A DNA stretch of 64,000 nt from Theropithecus gelada (Eukaryota; Chordata; Mammalia; Primates; Cercopithecidae). The stretch is from contig NC_037689.1 of assembly GCF_003255815.1 (NCBI RefSeq), positions 24,462,477 to 24,526,476 on the forward strand. The letters run 5' to 3'. Positions 52,065 to 55,199 of this stretch are shown one piece after another. A program made the position numbers and the translations under genes. Positions within the stretch are counted from its first letter, which is position 1; every line of letters begins with the position of its first letter. Below the pieces are notes generated by a model. The model was not told where the DNA came from. It was given only the letters and a program-made list of their open reading frames with translations, and searched no databases.

Positions 52065-53045
52065 GTTACATGCTTGCATATTCATCTATTTTTTCATATG
52101 TCCCTTAAGAAGGGAGAAACTCTGCATTGAAAAAACTATCAGAATTATTATTTAAATTCCTTTGCCAAGCAGTCCAAATTATTATAGGCTTTACTTACGT
52201 GAGGTGAGTTTTTTTTTTTTTTCATTTAACGTAGTTTGGTTATTCACTGTCATACAAAACAGAAGTTTTGGTGGGTGACAGTACTAAGTAGTGTGTGTGT
52301 TTAAAATGGTTTAGTGGCTAGAAATGAAAACAATTCAGGAAAAAGAACACATACAATTACATTTTATAAAATTTCAAGAAAACTTAAGCAAAAAAATTAT
52401 CTTCTAAGCATATTAAACTAAAGCTAGTGTGTATTTAGCTCAAAAGAAAAGTGCTGCTGGGTGTGCAGGCTCACGCCTGCAATCCCAGCTCATTGGGAGG
52501 CCAAGGCAAGAGGATTGCTTGAGCCCAGGAATTCAAGACCACCCTGCGCAACATAATGAGACCCCATCTGTGCAAAAAATACAAAAATTAGCTGGGCATG
52601 GTGATGTGCACTGTAGTCCCAGCTACTGAGGAGGCAGAGGTGGGAGGATCTCTTGAGCCCAGGAGGTCGAGGCTGCAGTGAGCTATGACTGCACCACTGC
52701 ACTCCAGCCTGGACGACAGAGTGAGACCCTGTCTCATTAAAAACAAAGTGCTAGTGATTCGCAGTCTCTTTTAGAGAACTGAGATGCATCTTTCTGCAGA
52801 ACCCACACTGGATGGGTTTTAGCAGTCTTTCCCTCGATAACGGACAGCTGCAAAAACCATCTCCCACTGATTATCTTCCCTAGGTCGACCTGGCCGTCTC
52901 TGTTTCCCAGATCTCCATCGAAGAGAAGGTGAAGGAATTGAGCCCAGAGGAAGAGAGGAGGAAGTGGGAGGAAGGCCGTATCGACTACATGGGGAAGGAC
53001 GCGTTTGCCCGCATCCAGGAGAAGCTGGACCGGTTCCTGCAGTAA
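2195..53045 (+). CDS. GYG2: Glycogenin-2, complete spliced coding region
   Basis: Glycogenin-2 is a GT8-family UDP-glucose transferase that glucosylates itself on a tyrosine and then primes glycogen synthase. The coding join I read is 2195-2201, 15945-16086, 25106-25280, 26123-26285, 27894-28020, 31324-31546, 32981-33181, 47653-47757, 49039-49146 and 52884-53045: 1413 bases, 470 residues plus stop. Including 15729-15821 gives 501. All introns are GT-AG and all phases agree. In the 470-residue numbering the metal-binding DAD is 104-106, the acceptor tyrosine is Tyr197 in MYTYSPAF, and the HFLG metal/UDP motif is 214-217. Residues 280-417 are a variable linker, and the C-terminal segment (about 430-470) matches the conserved glycogen-synthase-binding region of glycogenins. 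No frameshift or internal stop is present, so the gene looks functional. Identification rests on near-identity to human GYG2 as remembered. Confidence 0.97.
2664..2972 (+). repeat. Alu (old, J-like)
   Basis: Sense Alu dimer with many mutations, ending in a CAA-rich tail. The second monomer starts after a mid A-rich linker near 2786. Confidence 0.9.
3271..3398 (-). repeat. Alu monomer fragment
   Basis: Antisense single-monomer Alu piece from the TAGAGACAGGGTC segment to GCGCCTGGCC; the other monomer is absent. Confidence 0.85.
4566..4860 (-). repeat. Alu (S-like)
   Basis: Full-length antisense Alu with a T-rich head and a GTGCTTGGCC end. Confidence 0.93.
4862..5420 (-). repeat. MaLR LTR (MLT1/MST-like)
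   Basis: Antisense solo LTR of the mammalian MaLR group. It contains the reverse complement of the typical 3' part (CAGACTGGGCGGCTTAAACA near 5103) and the CTTATAAGGACACCAATCCT and TGACCTCATTTTA blocks. The 4862-5035 part repeats some of the same blocks, so two partial copies may be joined. Subfamily not determined. Confidence 0.65.
5475..5885 (+). repeat. 81-bp minisatellite, about five units
   Basis: Diverged tandem units of about 81 bp share the order TGAGATCCTCATGAAGAG, ATAAAAACCAGCGCA, ATCAATCATTGATCACT and TTGCCATTTCTCTTAGTTGTC. Starts of the CTCATGAA-type block fall near 5486, 5568, 5649, 5728 and 5809. It does not resemble a dispersed family I know. Confidence 0.85.
6825..6896 (+). 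repeat. MaLR LTR, 5' part
   Basis: The AAGCAATGTCCCCCATAAAA block resembles the beginning of an MLT1-type LTR. The element appears to resume near 7475 after an inserted repeat. Confidence 0.5.
6897..7474 (+). repeat. ERV-type LTR, copy 1 (family unassigned)
   Basis: Starts with TGAGACAGGTCTCGATCAAT and TTTATTTTGCCAAGGTTAAG, and ends near the GGAATGCCCTTGGCC block. The first 240 bases are closely similar to 35300-35540 and, reversed, to 56850-56975. It sits inside a MaLR LTR and is therefore the younger insertion. Length and terminal structure suggest a solo LTR of an endogenous retrovirus; no coding remnant is present. Confidence 0.55.
7475..7850 (+). repeat. MaLR LTR, 3' part
   Basis: The blocks ACCTTATTTGGAAACAGGGT, GGGTGGGCCCTAAATCCAAT, GGCCTCCAGAGCTGTAAGAG and CCCAGTGTGTGGTACTTTCT occur in the order expected for an MLT1/MST-type LTR. 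This continues the piece at 6825-6896. Confidence 0.7.
8408..8730 (+). repeat. Alu
   Basis: Sense Alu with a 29-base pure A tail at 8702-8730. The next Alu begins immediately at the end of this tail. Confidence 0.92.
8731..9018 (+). repeat. Alu, tandem to the previous one
   Basis: Sense Alu with a small 5' internal deletion (GCACACCCAGCACTTTGGG), ending in an ACC-rich degenerate tail. Head-to-tail with the Alu at 8408-8730. Confidence 0.9.
9867..9908. repeat. CA-rich microsatellite
   Basis: Imperfect (CA)n with CCCACA and CATA variants, directly before an Alu fragment. Confidence 0.85.
9909..10052 (-). repeat. Alu fragment
   Basis: Antisense right-monomer piece ending at ACTACAGGCATGTGC, with the rest deleted. 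Confidence 0.85.
10421..10543. repeat. CT-rich microsatellite
   Basis: Polypyrimidine tract mixing CTTT, CTCT and (CCTT)n/(CCCT)n over about 120 bases. Confidence 0.9.
10805..11106 (-). repeat. AluY, Old World monkey type
   Basis: Nearly intact antisense AluY (CAAGCTCCGCCTCC, GATCTCCTGACCTCGTGATC) ending GGCTTGAGCCACC. Target-site duplication GCAGATCAC at 10796-10804 and 11107-11115. Confidence 0.93.
11158..11446 (-). repeat. Alu (S/Y-like)
   Basis: Antisense Alu with target-site duplication AGTGATCTTTT on both sides and a short deletion around 11275. Confidence 0.92.
12080..12410 (+). repeat. LINE L1M-like 3' end, copy 1
   Basis: Contains the pattern GTTTACATGAAAT, GGTTGTCAAGAGCTAGGG, GGGAGAATGGGGAG and GGTGTACAACATTGTGAT, ending in AATAAAAAGGAAAT. 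This resembles the 3' region of old L1 elements. A second copy follows at once. Confidence 0.6.
12415..12700 (+). repeat. LINE L1M-like 3' end, copy 2
   Basis: Repeats the same ordered blocks as 12150-12410 (GATTCCATTTATAGGAAAT, ATGGTTGCCAGGGCTGG, GGGAATGGGGAGTGACTG, GGTTGCACAACATTG). Confidence 0.6.
13200..14125 (-). repeat. GATA/GATG microsatellite array, 0.9 kb
   Basis: About 900 bases of GATA, GATG and related tetranucleotides with higher-order repetition: a TTATAGTAAGATAGATAATAAATA block recurs near 13505, 13683 and 13873. Minus-strand open frames of 249 and 281 codons rich in Ile, Tyr, Ser and His-Pro are artefacts of the tetranucleotide. Confidence 0.95.
14815..14940. repeat. TTTCC / TTCTCTTTCCC array with an unresolved base
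   Basis: Nine TTTCC-type units run up to an N near 14860, followed by CTTCTCTTTCC units and then CTTTC. The N marks a sequencing or assembly uncertainty, so the array length is not reliable. Confidence 0.92.
14942..15233 (-). repeat. Alu (J-like)
   Basis: Antisense old Alu joined to the pyrimidine array; ends ACTGCACCTAGCC. Confidence 0.9.
15550..15842 (-). repeat. Alu that supplies a GYG2 exon
   Basis: Full-length antisense Alu ending 102 bases before the acceptor-proximal end of intron 1. Its downstream half carries the acceptor and donor of the optional exon. Compared with an ordinary antisense Alu, TTTTTAGTAGAGAC has become TTTTTCATAGAGAC, and CAGGCGTGAG has become CAGGTGTGAG, creating a GT donor. 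Confidence 0.93.
15729..15821 (+). CDS. GYG2: GYG2 optional exon derived from an Alu
   Basis: Acceptor TTTTTCATAG ends at 15728 and donor GTGTGAG starts at 15822. The 93 bases keep the frame: AG completes Glu with the G of exon 1, thirty codons follow, and the last G joins TG of the next exon to give Val. The peptide begins ETEFHHVAQAGLELL and ends SASQSAGMT. It matches the extra 31-residue segment of the longer human GYG2 isoform as I recall it, with apparent differences at two positions (Val for Gly after HH; Ala for Thr before SASQ). The insertion lies ahead of the catalytic domain and so should alter only the N-terminus. Inclusion in transcripts of this species is inferred from intact splice sites and frame. 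Confidence 0.85.
15945..16086 (+). CDS. GYG2: GYG2 coding exon 2 (start of GT8 domain)
   Basis: Acceptor TTTTCACAG, donor GTAAGG. It encodes residues 3-50 of the 470-residue form, beginning TDQAFVTLATNDIYCQGALV. This is the first beta strand and nucleotide-binding start of the GT8 fold, where glycogenins have a conserved AFVTLxTND(x)Y(x)xGALVLG pattern that contacts UDP. It enters in phase with one base from exon 1 and leaves after two bases of an Arg codon. Confidence 0.95.
16357..16664 (-). repeat. Alu
   Basis: Antisense full-length Alu, the third same-orientation Alu around coding exon 2. Confidence 0.92.
17175..17530. repeat. AT/ATAC-rich array with an internal longer unit
   Basis: Alternating TA, TACA and TATG repeats. 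From about 17345 to 17485 a longer unit containing TATTTGAACTGGATAAT appears three times (near 17349, 17407 and 17450), so this part is a small minisatellite. Confidence 0.85.
17545..17834 (-). repeat. Alu
   Basis: Antisense Alu directly after the AT-rich array. It forms an inverted pair with the sense Alu at 17957, separated by about 120 bases. Confidence 0.92.
17957..18225 (+). repeat. Alu, 5' truncated
   Basis: Sense Alu starting at GGGAGGCCAAGG, missing about the first 40 bases, with an AAATAA-rich tail. Confidence 0.9.
18600..18860 (+). repeat. Degenerate L1-like sequence
   Basis: The stretch around TAATGTCATTCATCACATTAA resembles the L1 ORF2 region encoding the segment downstream of the reverse-transcriptase core. 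It is too decayed to read through. Confidence 0.35.
18862..19184 (+). repeat. Alu
   Basis: Sense Alu with long A runs both in the middle linker and in the 29-base tail. Confidence 0.93.
19692..19990 (+). repeat. Alu
   Basis: Sense Alu, tail AAAAAAGAAGGAAAGAAAA. Confidence 0.93.
20891..21010. repeat. GAAA/GGAA purine array
   Basis: (GAAA)n merging into (GGAA)n and GGGA; 120 bases of nearly pure purine. Confidence 0.92.
21011..22365 (+). repeat. Degenerate L1/HAL1-like region
   Basis: ATAATAAACATGAATGGATT near 22155, followed by a conserved-looking frame, resembles the beginning of L1 ORF2 (the INGLN-type motif). Upstream sequence is AT-rich and of the same style. An Alu interrupts it at 21379-21690. 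All frames are short and broken. Low certainty. Confidence 0.4.
21379..21690 (+). repeat. Alu with (AAT)n tail
   Basis: Sense Alu; its tail has become a TAA trinucleotide microsatellite at about 21665-21690. Confidence 0.92.
22370..22666 (-). repeat. Alu
   Basis: Antisense Alu with target-site duplication TTCAGTTTTGTTTT / TTCAGTTTGGTTTT. Confidence 0.93.
23105..23397 (+). repeat. Alu
   Basis: Sense Alu with a short tail and apparent target duplication TTATATTAG on both sides. Confidence 0.92.
24146..24316 (-). repeat. Alu right monomer of a composite
   Basis: Antisense right monomer up to CCTGGCTAATTTAAG, directly followed by a complete antisense Alu. One target duplication (CTTGCATGACTTTA) encloses both. 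Confidence 0.88.
24317..24631 (-). repeat. Alu, full-length part of the composite
   Basis: Complete antisense Alu behind a TTTGTTTGTTTTTG head, ending GCGCCAGGC. The left monomer of the preceding copy is missing on the far side. Confidence 0.9.
25106..25280 (+). CDS. GYG2: GYG2 coding exon 3 (DAD metal motif)
   Basis: Acceptor TGTTCCAG, donor GTGAGT. After completing Arg50 it encodes Val51-Leu108. The segment includes the conserved LTKLHCW stretch (Lys88 contacts the sugar nucleotide in the family) and ends with CVFLDADTL. Asp104-Ala-Asp106 is the DxD motif that coordinates manganese and the UDP phosphates in GT8 enzymes. The exon ends on a codon boundary. Confidence 0.97.
25352..25562 (-). 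repeat. Alu, truncated
   Basis: Antisense Alu whose upstream sequence head is altered (GCAACACATTC); it stops after TGGCCAGGCTG. Confidence 0.88.
25780..26067 (+). repeat. Alu
   Basis: Sense Alu whose tail ends 55 bases before the exon 4 acceptor. Confidence 0.92.
26123..26285 (+). CDS. GYG2: GYG2 coding exon 4
   Basis: Encodes Val109-Asp162 plus the first base of Gly163, beginning VLSNVDELFDRGEFSA and containing DPGWPDCFNSGVFVFQPS. The FNSGVFV segment with its Asn-Ser-Gly is the typical GT8 substrate-pocket motif of glycogenins, and the Asp of the following exon completes the active site. Donor GTAAGT. Its first codon (GTG) follows LDADTL directly, so the exon 3/4 junction lies within the metal-binding loop. 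Confidence 0.97.
26655..26998. mobile_element. Tigger-like DNA transposon remnant
   Basis: The sequence from GTCACGCCTCATTTAACGAC to TGTTGCATGACTG carries imperfect inverted ends (TCACGCCTCAT against TGCATGACTG reversed). Its internal blocks (TTCTGAGAAACGTGTTGTTAG, TAGCCTACTGTATACCTAGG, TGGGACCACCGTCATATG) are those of a common primate pogo/Tigger-type non-autonomous element. Exact family not assigned. Confidence 0.65.
27023..27335 (+). repeat. Alu
   Basis: Sense Alu with a short internal duplication of the GACCAGGAGTTCAAG segment (near 27095-27128). Confidence 0.9.
27894..28020 (+). CDS. GYG2: GYG2 coding exon 5 (acceptor tyrosine)
   Basis: Completes Gly163 and encodes Ala164-Lys204 plus two bases of Gln205. 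ADQGLLN holds the conserved Asp-Gln of the catalytic centre. LPFIYNLSSNTMYTYSPAFK carries the autoglucosylation site: Tyr197 aligns with Tyr195 of human glycogenin-1 and with Tyr228 of the long GYG2 isoform. The neighbouring Tyr199 is also kept. Relative to human I recall Thr at the Ala179 position. Donor GTAAGT lies about 90 bases before a long TATC array. Confidence 0.97.
28111..29090 (+). repeat. TATC microsatellite array, 1 kb
   Basis: Opens with a pure (TATC)n run of about 60 bases, then (CATC)n, then roughly 850 bases of TATC interrupted by TAGATC and ATATAG, many of which form local GATC/CTAGATCTAG palindromes. It starts about 90 bases past the exon 5 donor. Confidence 0.95.
29594..29898 (+). 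repeat. Alu
   Basis: Sense Alu flanked by target duplication AGAATCCACA (before 29593 and at 29899). Confidence 0.92.
30545..31195 (+). repeat. AT-rich TATTGATTAC minisatellite
   Basis: About twelve diverged units of 45-60 bases built from TATTATTATTGATTATATATTGATTACTA plus a GATAGTAGTAG segment. Around 30955-31015 a 25-base AATCATATGATCATGATC unit is duplicated and is itself largely palindromic. The array ends in an inverted copy (ATCATCAATAATAATAATCAAT) that can pair with the last direct unit. Confidence 0.92.
31324..31546 (+). CDS. GYG2: GYG2 coding exon 6 (HFLG motif)
   Basis: Completes Gln205 and encodes Phe206-Thr279. It opens FGSSAKVVHFLGSMKPWNYK: His214 is the third metal ligand of the GT8 site, and the Gly-x-x-Lys-Pro-Trp part (Lys220) closes over the UDP phosphates. 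The catalytic domain ends within this exon (LWWTIYQNNVLPLYK), and SAQAGEAHASPGHT starts the low-complexity linker. Donor GTAAGT. Confidence 0.97.
31547..32980 (+). other. GYG2: GYG2 intron 6
   Basis: Contains one Alu. No recognisable content in 31547-32210 and 32533-32980. Acceptor TTTTTGTGCAG. Confidence 0.9.
32211..32510 (-). repeat. Alu
   Basis: Antisense Alu with AAACTAGAG on both flanks as target duplication. Confidence 0.93.
32981..33181 (+). CDS. GYG2: GYG2 coding exon 7 (linker with 11-residue repeats)
   Basis: Encodes Leu280-Asp346 of the linker between the catalytic domain and the glycogen-synthase-binding tail. Three tandem 33-base units (33008-33040, 33041-33073, 33074-33106) give CTDSVSGVGEP, CANSTPSAGVL and CANSPLGSNQP, each starting with Cys. 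After these come QGLPEPTQMVDETLSLPEGR and RSED. The exon is an exact number of codons (67) and could be skipped without frame loss. The region is probably disordered. Donor GTAAGT. Confidence 0.95.
33008..33106 (+). repeat. GYG2: Coding 33-bp tandem triplication
   Basis: Three in-frame 33-base units all begin TGT (A/G)CA (G/A)A(T/C) TC. Units 2 and 3 are most alike at their first 12 bases. See the exon 7 entry for the peptides. Confidence 0.85.
33308..33352 (+). repeat. Short direct repeat, copy 1
   Basis: TGCTGTGGCATTCAAGGCTC followed by CTGCATTTATTTGCATTATGG; a similar 45-base stretch recurs at 35153-35197. It lies at the edge of a MaLR-like LTR. Confidence 0.6.
33353..33845 (+). repeat. 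MaLR LTR (MLT1-like)
   Basis: Blocks AAGATGTCTATGCCCCAGTC, CCAGAACTATCAGATGGTCA and AAACCACCCAGTTTGTGGCC, in this order, match an old MaLR solo LTR in sense orientation. Confidence 0.65.
34222..34532 (+). repeat. Alu
   Basis: Sense Alu with a 27-base A tail; target duplication of the ATTTCTTG type on both sides. Confidence 0.92.
35153..35197 (+). repeat. Short direct repeat, copy 2
   Basis: TGCTGTGGCATTCAAGGCTC again, followed by ATGCTTTTATGTGCATTACAG; see 33308-33352. Confidence 0.6.
35300..35715 (+). repeat. ERV-type LTR, copy 2 (family unassigned)
   Basis: Same family as 6897-7474 (TTTTGCCAAGGTTAAGGACA, CACAGCCTCAGGAGGTCCTG) with a longer middle portion and a T run near 35530. It extends to the AAGATTTATTTTCTTCACA block. 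No coding remnant. Confidence 0.55.
35773..36067 (-). repeat. AluY, Old World monkey type
   Basis: Antisense AluY with a perfect target duplication CGGTTATGTAATTTT (35761 and 36070). Ends GGCTGGAGCCACC. Young insertion. Confidence 0.94.
36205..36516 (-). repeat. Alu
   Basis: Antisense Alu with a T/C-rich head; flanked by AAGCATTCTT-type duplication. Confidence 0.92.
37140..37653 (+). mobile_element. LINE-1 3' part, first piece
   Basis: Sense L1 sequence corresponding to the end of ORF2 (CCAGCAATCC-type region decayed to CCGGCCATCACACTACTGGG; ATGTTCTCACTCATCTGTGG at its end). Frames are broken. An Alu splits the element and it resumes at 37978. Confidence 0.8.
37668..37963 (+). repeat. Alu inside L1
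   Basis: Sense Alu with a perfect target duplication AGAAGTAAAAAGTA at 37654-37667 and 37964-37977. Confidence 0.94.
37978..38310 (+). mobile_element. LINE-1 3' UTR, second piece
   Basis: Continuation of the split L1 through GGTACAAAATTACAG-type sequence to the AAATATGTACAATCATTATG end and A-rich tail. Old (L1M/L1PB-like) by divergence. Confidence 0.75.
38321..38851 (+). other. Orphan 176-codon open frame in intron 7
   Basis: A 531-base ATG-to-TAA frame in sequence that I cannot assign to any repeat. The peptide has no signal peptide, membrane segment or motif I recognise. An AATAAA overlaps its stop (near 38846). It lies on the host-gene strand, immediately after an L1 tail. It may be a chance frame, a piece of an unknown old repeat, or a transcribed insert. 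I do not claim it is a gene. Confidence 0.25.
39317..39615 (+). repeat. Alu
   Basis: Sense full-length Alu with an AAAGAAAAAGAAA tail. Confidence 0.93.
39724..39971 (+). repeat. Alu with internal deletion
   Basis: Sense Alu lacking about 50 bases after AAAATTAGCCGG; target duplication AAAGGTATTTTGG on both sides. Confidence 0.92.
40130..40354 (+). mobile_element. LINE-1 3' UTR (L1P-like)
   Basis: GACGGGTTGACGGGTGCAGG, CACCATGGCACACATACACC and CTGCACATGTATCCCGGAAC correspond to the 3' end of a primate-age L1, with an A-rich tail. Confidence 0.8.
40560..40889. mobile_element. Tigger/MER2-like DNA transposon
   Basis: One end reads CACCCTCCGCATCTATGGGT and GGATTCAACCAAGCTTGGATC. The other reads CAGGAGGTCCTGGAACCAAT and CCTCCGTGGATATC. 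These are the inverted-end motifs of the MER2/Tigger group. Internal sequence is short and non-coding. Confidence 0.75.
41133..41439 (-). repeat. Alu
   Basis: Antisense Alu with a GTT-rich head. Confidence 0.92.
41689..41999 (-). repeat. Alu
   Basis: Antisense Alu ending CACCACGCCCTGCC. Confidence 0.92.
42177..42236 (+). repeat. 24-bp tandem duplication
   Basis: TTTTTAGTTCAAATTAACAT plus CAGA occurs twice in a row, followed by two partial AAATTAACATCAA copies. Confidence 0.85.
42913..43226 (+). repeat. Alu
   Basis: Sense Alu with a pure A tail of about 28; AAAATTCTA on both flanks. Confidence 0.93.
44925..45184 (-). mobile_element. L1M-like fragment, first piece
   Basis: The sequence from CCAGCTGTATTGAGGTACCA to GCATCAAACTAATTAACATT is a known old-L1 motif in antisense. 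It contains a CCT array and is split by an AluY. Confidence 0.6.
45085..45149. repeat. CCT/CCCCCCT array
   Basis: Polypyrimidine (CCT)n passing into C-rich heptamers; G-rich on the other strand, with potential for G-quadruplex formation. Confidence 0.88.
45185..45488 (-). repeat. AluY, Old World monkey type
   Basis: Near-perfect antisense AluY ending GGCTTGAGCCACCGCGCCC; target duplication of AAGATCT(T/A)CTCTC. Inserted into an L1M fragment. Confidence 0.94.
45489..45700 (-). mobile_element. L1M-like fragment, second piece
   Basis: Continuation after the AluY: TATTGTGATCTGTGGTCACC, CATGCTGTACGTTAGATCCC and CCAGCCCCTGGCAACTACTG are typical of the same old L1 region. Confidence 0.65.
45708..46016 (+). 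repeat. Alu with (AAAT)n tail
   Basis: Sense Alu whose tail is a TAAA microsatellite; target duplication AAATTGC(G/A)CTTT. Confidence 0.92.
46140..46560 (+). mobile_element. LINE-2-like 3' end
   Basis: The order of a TTGCACATGCTG block, TTCAGGCTTCATTTTAGG, AAGCTTCATGAAGGTGTAGA and ACTGTTTAATC fits the old L2 3' end. It contains a 24-bp tandem duplication at 46358-46406 (GATAACATTTTCTTTCCTAG-type unit). Confidence 0.5.
46915..47460 (-). repeat. Old dispersed repeat (LTR-like)
   Basis: The blocks GCTGCTATAACAAACAGCCCC, AAAGTTTATTTCTCATTTGT, CTTTCAGGGATCCAGG and TGACTCACATCACCTCC resemble an old mammalian repeat that I cannot name safely. Confidence 0.4.
47653..47757 (+). CDS. GYG2: GYG2 coding exon 8 (linker)
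   Basis: Encodes Met347-Leu381, starting MIDCPEIETPAVITCDPLSQ, part of the proline- and threonine-rich linker. Acceptor TTTATGACAG. The donor GTATTC at 47758 is weaker than all others in the gene (no purine at +3/+4 and no G at +5). Exon length is an exact 35 codons, so skipping preserves frame, and so does reading on into the intron (see findings). Confidence 0.95.
48495..48792 (+). repeat. AluY inserted in an older Alu piece
   Basis: Sense AluY with a perfect target duplication AAAAAGTTAATTATA on both sides. Confidence 0.93.
48793..48921 (-). repeat. Old Alu monomer fragment
   Basis: Antisense monomer from AAAGATGGGTTCTTGC to CACCACGCCTGGCC, interrupted at its start by the AluY. Confidence 0.85.
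49039..49146 (+). CDS. GYG2: GYG2 coding exon 9 (linker)
   Basis: Encodes Gln382-Glu417, QPANKVESVPSEETFEPSQE followed by LPAETIRDPSLQDALE: acidic, proline- and serine-rich, with no secondary structure expected. It is an exact 36 codons. Donor GTGGTA is also modest. Exons 7, 8 and 9 are all phase 0 on both sides, so this linker can vary by exon skipping without frameshift, which agrees with the reported splice variants of human GYG2. Confidence 0.95.
50137..50416 (-). repeat. Alu with deletion
   Basis: Antisense Alu with a TTA-rich head, missing about 25 bases after GATCATAGCT. Confidence 0.9.
51061..51117 (+). repeat. TATC array, left part
   Basis: TATC/TATA repeats; continues after an Alu at 51423. 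Confidence 0.85.
51118..51422 (-). repeat. Alu inside the TATC array
   Basis: Antisense Alu flanked by TATCTGTTTTCT and TATCTATGTGTTTTCT. Confidence 0.92.
51423..51910. repeat. TATC then GATA array
   Basis: About 55 bases of TATC/CATC on the + strand switch near 51480 to GATA/GATG and end in a pure (GATA)n of about 50 bases. The strand switch makes the two halves partly self-complementary. A minus-strand frame of 143 codons is an artefact. Confidence 0.93.
52029..52063. repeat. (TG)n microsatellite
   Basis: About 17 uninterrupted GT dinucleotides. Confidence 0.95.
52456..52744 (+). repeat. Alu
   Basis: Sense Alu, AAAGTGCT-type target duplication; its tail ends about 140 bases before the last exon. 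Confidence 0.91.
52884..53045 (+). CDS. GYG2: GYG2 last coding exon (glycogen-synthase-binding tail)
   Basis: Encodes Val418-Gln470 and TAA. VDLAVSVSQISIEEKVKELS precedes a charged helix (PEEERRKWEEGRIDYMGKDA) and ends RIQEKLDRFLQ. The W-E-x-G-x-x-D-Y-x-G-x-D pattern and the following amphipathic helix are shared with glycogenin-1, where this C-terminal segment binds glycogen synthase. The segment is complete and unaltered, so coupling to the synthase should be possible. Confidence 0.97.
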   Translation, partial: VDLAVSVSQISIEEKVKELSPEEERRKWEEGRIDYMGKDAFARIQEKLDRFLQ

Positions 53046-53335
53046 TCCGGCAGCTGGTGGGCGTTGTGTATAGTTAGACAATGTCCTGTTGGGTGATCCT
53101 CTTGTGTGGAGATCTCCTCTGGTCCTTTCAAAGGAAAACGCTGTTGAACCTTGTGCCTCTATTTATGCTTAATCCATTTGAGTGCCTCACACAAAAAACG
53201 TAGAGTATAGAAATCCACCTTAATGCCCCTCGCCCCAACCCCTCCACCAATGCCTTCTGGGCTTTCTTCAGAGGTCACGTCTACCCTTGAACCTGTTGGC
53301 AAAAGTGAGCAGTAATAAAATTCTAGTAGACCCTT
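53046..53335 (+). other. GYG2: GYG2 3' UTR (short form)
   Basis: Runs from the stop codon to about 16 bases past the first AATAAA. A longer UTR to about 54130 is possible (AATAAA at 54110). Confidence 0.7.
53314..53319 (+). terminator. GYG2: Poly(A) signal AATAAA
   Basis: Canonical hexamer 269 bases after the stop, followed by a GT-rich element (GATGGTGGTGTCTGCTGTTG, 53336-53355) of the kind expected downstream of a cleavage site. Confidence 0.75.
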
Positions 53336-53982
53336 GATGGTGGTGTCTGCTGTTGCCCGAAAGACCTCTGAAGTACGCTGGAGCTGTGTTGTACAGGTGC
53401 TATGAGACCTACCCTATTTAGAATTAAACCTCACTGCAAATTTCCTCCCATTACTAAGCTAACAACACTAATATACGTATTTAGCACCTCTGAGGCTTTG
53501 CCAAGGAGATCCGTTTCTGTAGGGCTAAGGAAACATTCAGACATGGTGACTTTGACTCTCATTTGGACTTGGCGAAGCGTATCCGAGAAACGCCCCGGCT
53601 GTGGTCTCTCTGCTTTAAATCCTAACAGGACTTCCTAGAGCGTTGACAGAAATTCTACTTGTGGACTTAGGGAAGAAAGGTTGTAGGTGGCTTGGGGGAT
53701 GCAGGTGGCTTAGGGGATCTAAACCGATTCACTTGCTGGTTGAGAAGAATCAAGGGCTTGTCCCCAGACGATTTAGAGCAACAACTTGCTCAGGATAACA
53801 GGATCTAGAGATGCTCTCTGCTTGATGACAAAAGTCAGGGTGCAGTCGGTCCACCTTTGACTGCTCTTGGCTTGGTCTCTACCCTCACTACCTCAGTTCT
53901 TAATAACTTAGTGAATCACTGCGCTCCTCAAAGTCATTTCCACTCAGCTCTTTCCAGAGAATTCTCAGTTTTATGAGATGGG

Positions 53983-54100
53983 ACACTTTATTCCACGAGA
54001 AAGCCTCATTGTCAGAAGTATCTTCATTCAATGGGCACAGTATGCTGTGTATCTCAACAGGTGGCTGTCGGGGGCCACCGAGAGTGTCCTTAAAAATGGG
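53983..54100 (+). repeat. 118-bp duplicated segment, copy A
   Basis: ACACTTTATTCCACGAGAAA through AGTGTCCTTAAAAATGGG; about 92 percent identical by eye to 56674-56790. Confidence 0.88.
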
Positions 54101-54109
54101 TATCGTTGT

Positions 54110-54115
54110 AATAAA
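54110..54115 (+). terminator. Second AATAAA
   Basis: AATAAA just after duplicated segment copy A; it could end a longer GYG2 3' UTR of about 1.1 kb. Confidence 0.35.
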
Positions 54116-54840
54116 GAGAGGAAAGTGCAATTTTTGAAGTGTTTGGAAGGTTTATTTATCATGCACATCCCAGGGAAAAGCAGAGAGTAAATTAGAGATG
54201 GGATAGGAAGGTTGTGGGAGAACTCGATTCTAGCCTGTATCAGCTGGATATGTTTACGTGGAGAGGAGTGGCCACTTTTTAGGTCACCTGAAGCAGTTTA
54301 GCCTTTGGATAGAGGAACCTGCCTGAATTTATGGCATTAGTGGTGGCATTTTTTTTGTGCAAGATGTGATGGAGGGGCTGTTTCTCTTTCCTTGTGGTTG
54401 GTTAATAATCTTCAGTCTCAGAGGGCGATGTTCATAGGATATTTCAGGGGTTCATTTAAAATAGCCATATGGCTACAGTCTCAGGTGAGTCAGGGTTGGA
54501 TGGTCATTGGCTTTCAGAGGGAGACCACAGGAATGTTCAGGGAAGAAATGTCAGCCTCTCTGAGGGCCAGAACTCATGTTCACAGGCGGTGACGAGTTGG
54601 CTTATGGAGTGAGTCCAGTCTGGAATTCTGCCATACATTCTAGCCTGTATCATCTCATTTGGACAAATGCTGACACGTTTAAATTAAAATGTTAAAAAAC
54701 AGCCATGTGGTCTCCTTCCAGTGTGTCTGCCTGTTTCCTGCGATATCAGAGTTATATTTTACATTAAACCAAGGGCAGGGCCTTTCTATTTCATTTTCGG
54801 CCTTTTCTATTGTATTTTGTTTTGAAAATAGTAAGCATTA

Positions 54841-55150
54841 GGCTGGGCGTGGTGGCTCACTCCTGTGATGCCAGCACTTTGGGAGGCTGAAATAGGTGGA
54901 TCACTTGTGGCCAGGAGTTCAAGACCAGCCTGGGCAACATGGTGAGAGCCCGTCTCTACCAAAAACACAAAAAAATTAGCTGGGCATGATGGCACATGTC
55001 TGTAATCCCAGCTACTGAGGAGGCTGAGGCACAAGAGTTGCTTGAGCCAGGGAGGCAGAGGTTGCAGAGAGCTGAGATCGTGCCACCATACTCTAGCCAG
55101 GGTGACAGAGTGAGAATCTGTCTCAAAAAAATAAATAAATAAAATATAAT
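54841..55150 (+). repeat. Alu
   Basis: Sense Alu with AAAT tail; target duplication AATA(G/A)TAAGCATTA. Confidence 0.92.
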
Positions 55151-55199
55151 ATTAATAATAATAAGCATTATTTGAGCTGGAATTGCAAGGTAAAACTTT

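Larger units (their letters stand above)
49147..52883 (+). other. GYG2: GYG2 intron 9
   Basis: Nothing recognised in 49147-50136, 50417-51060 and 52064-52455; the rest is Alus, a TATC/GATA array and a TG repeat. Acceptor TTATCTTCCCTAG. Confidence 0.9.
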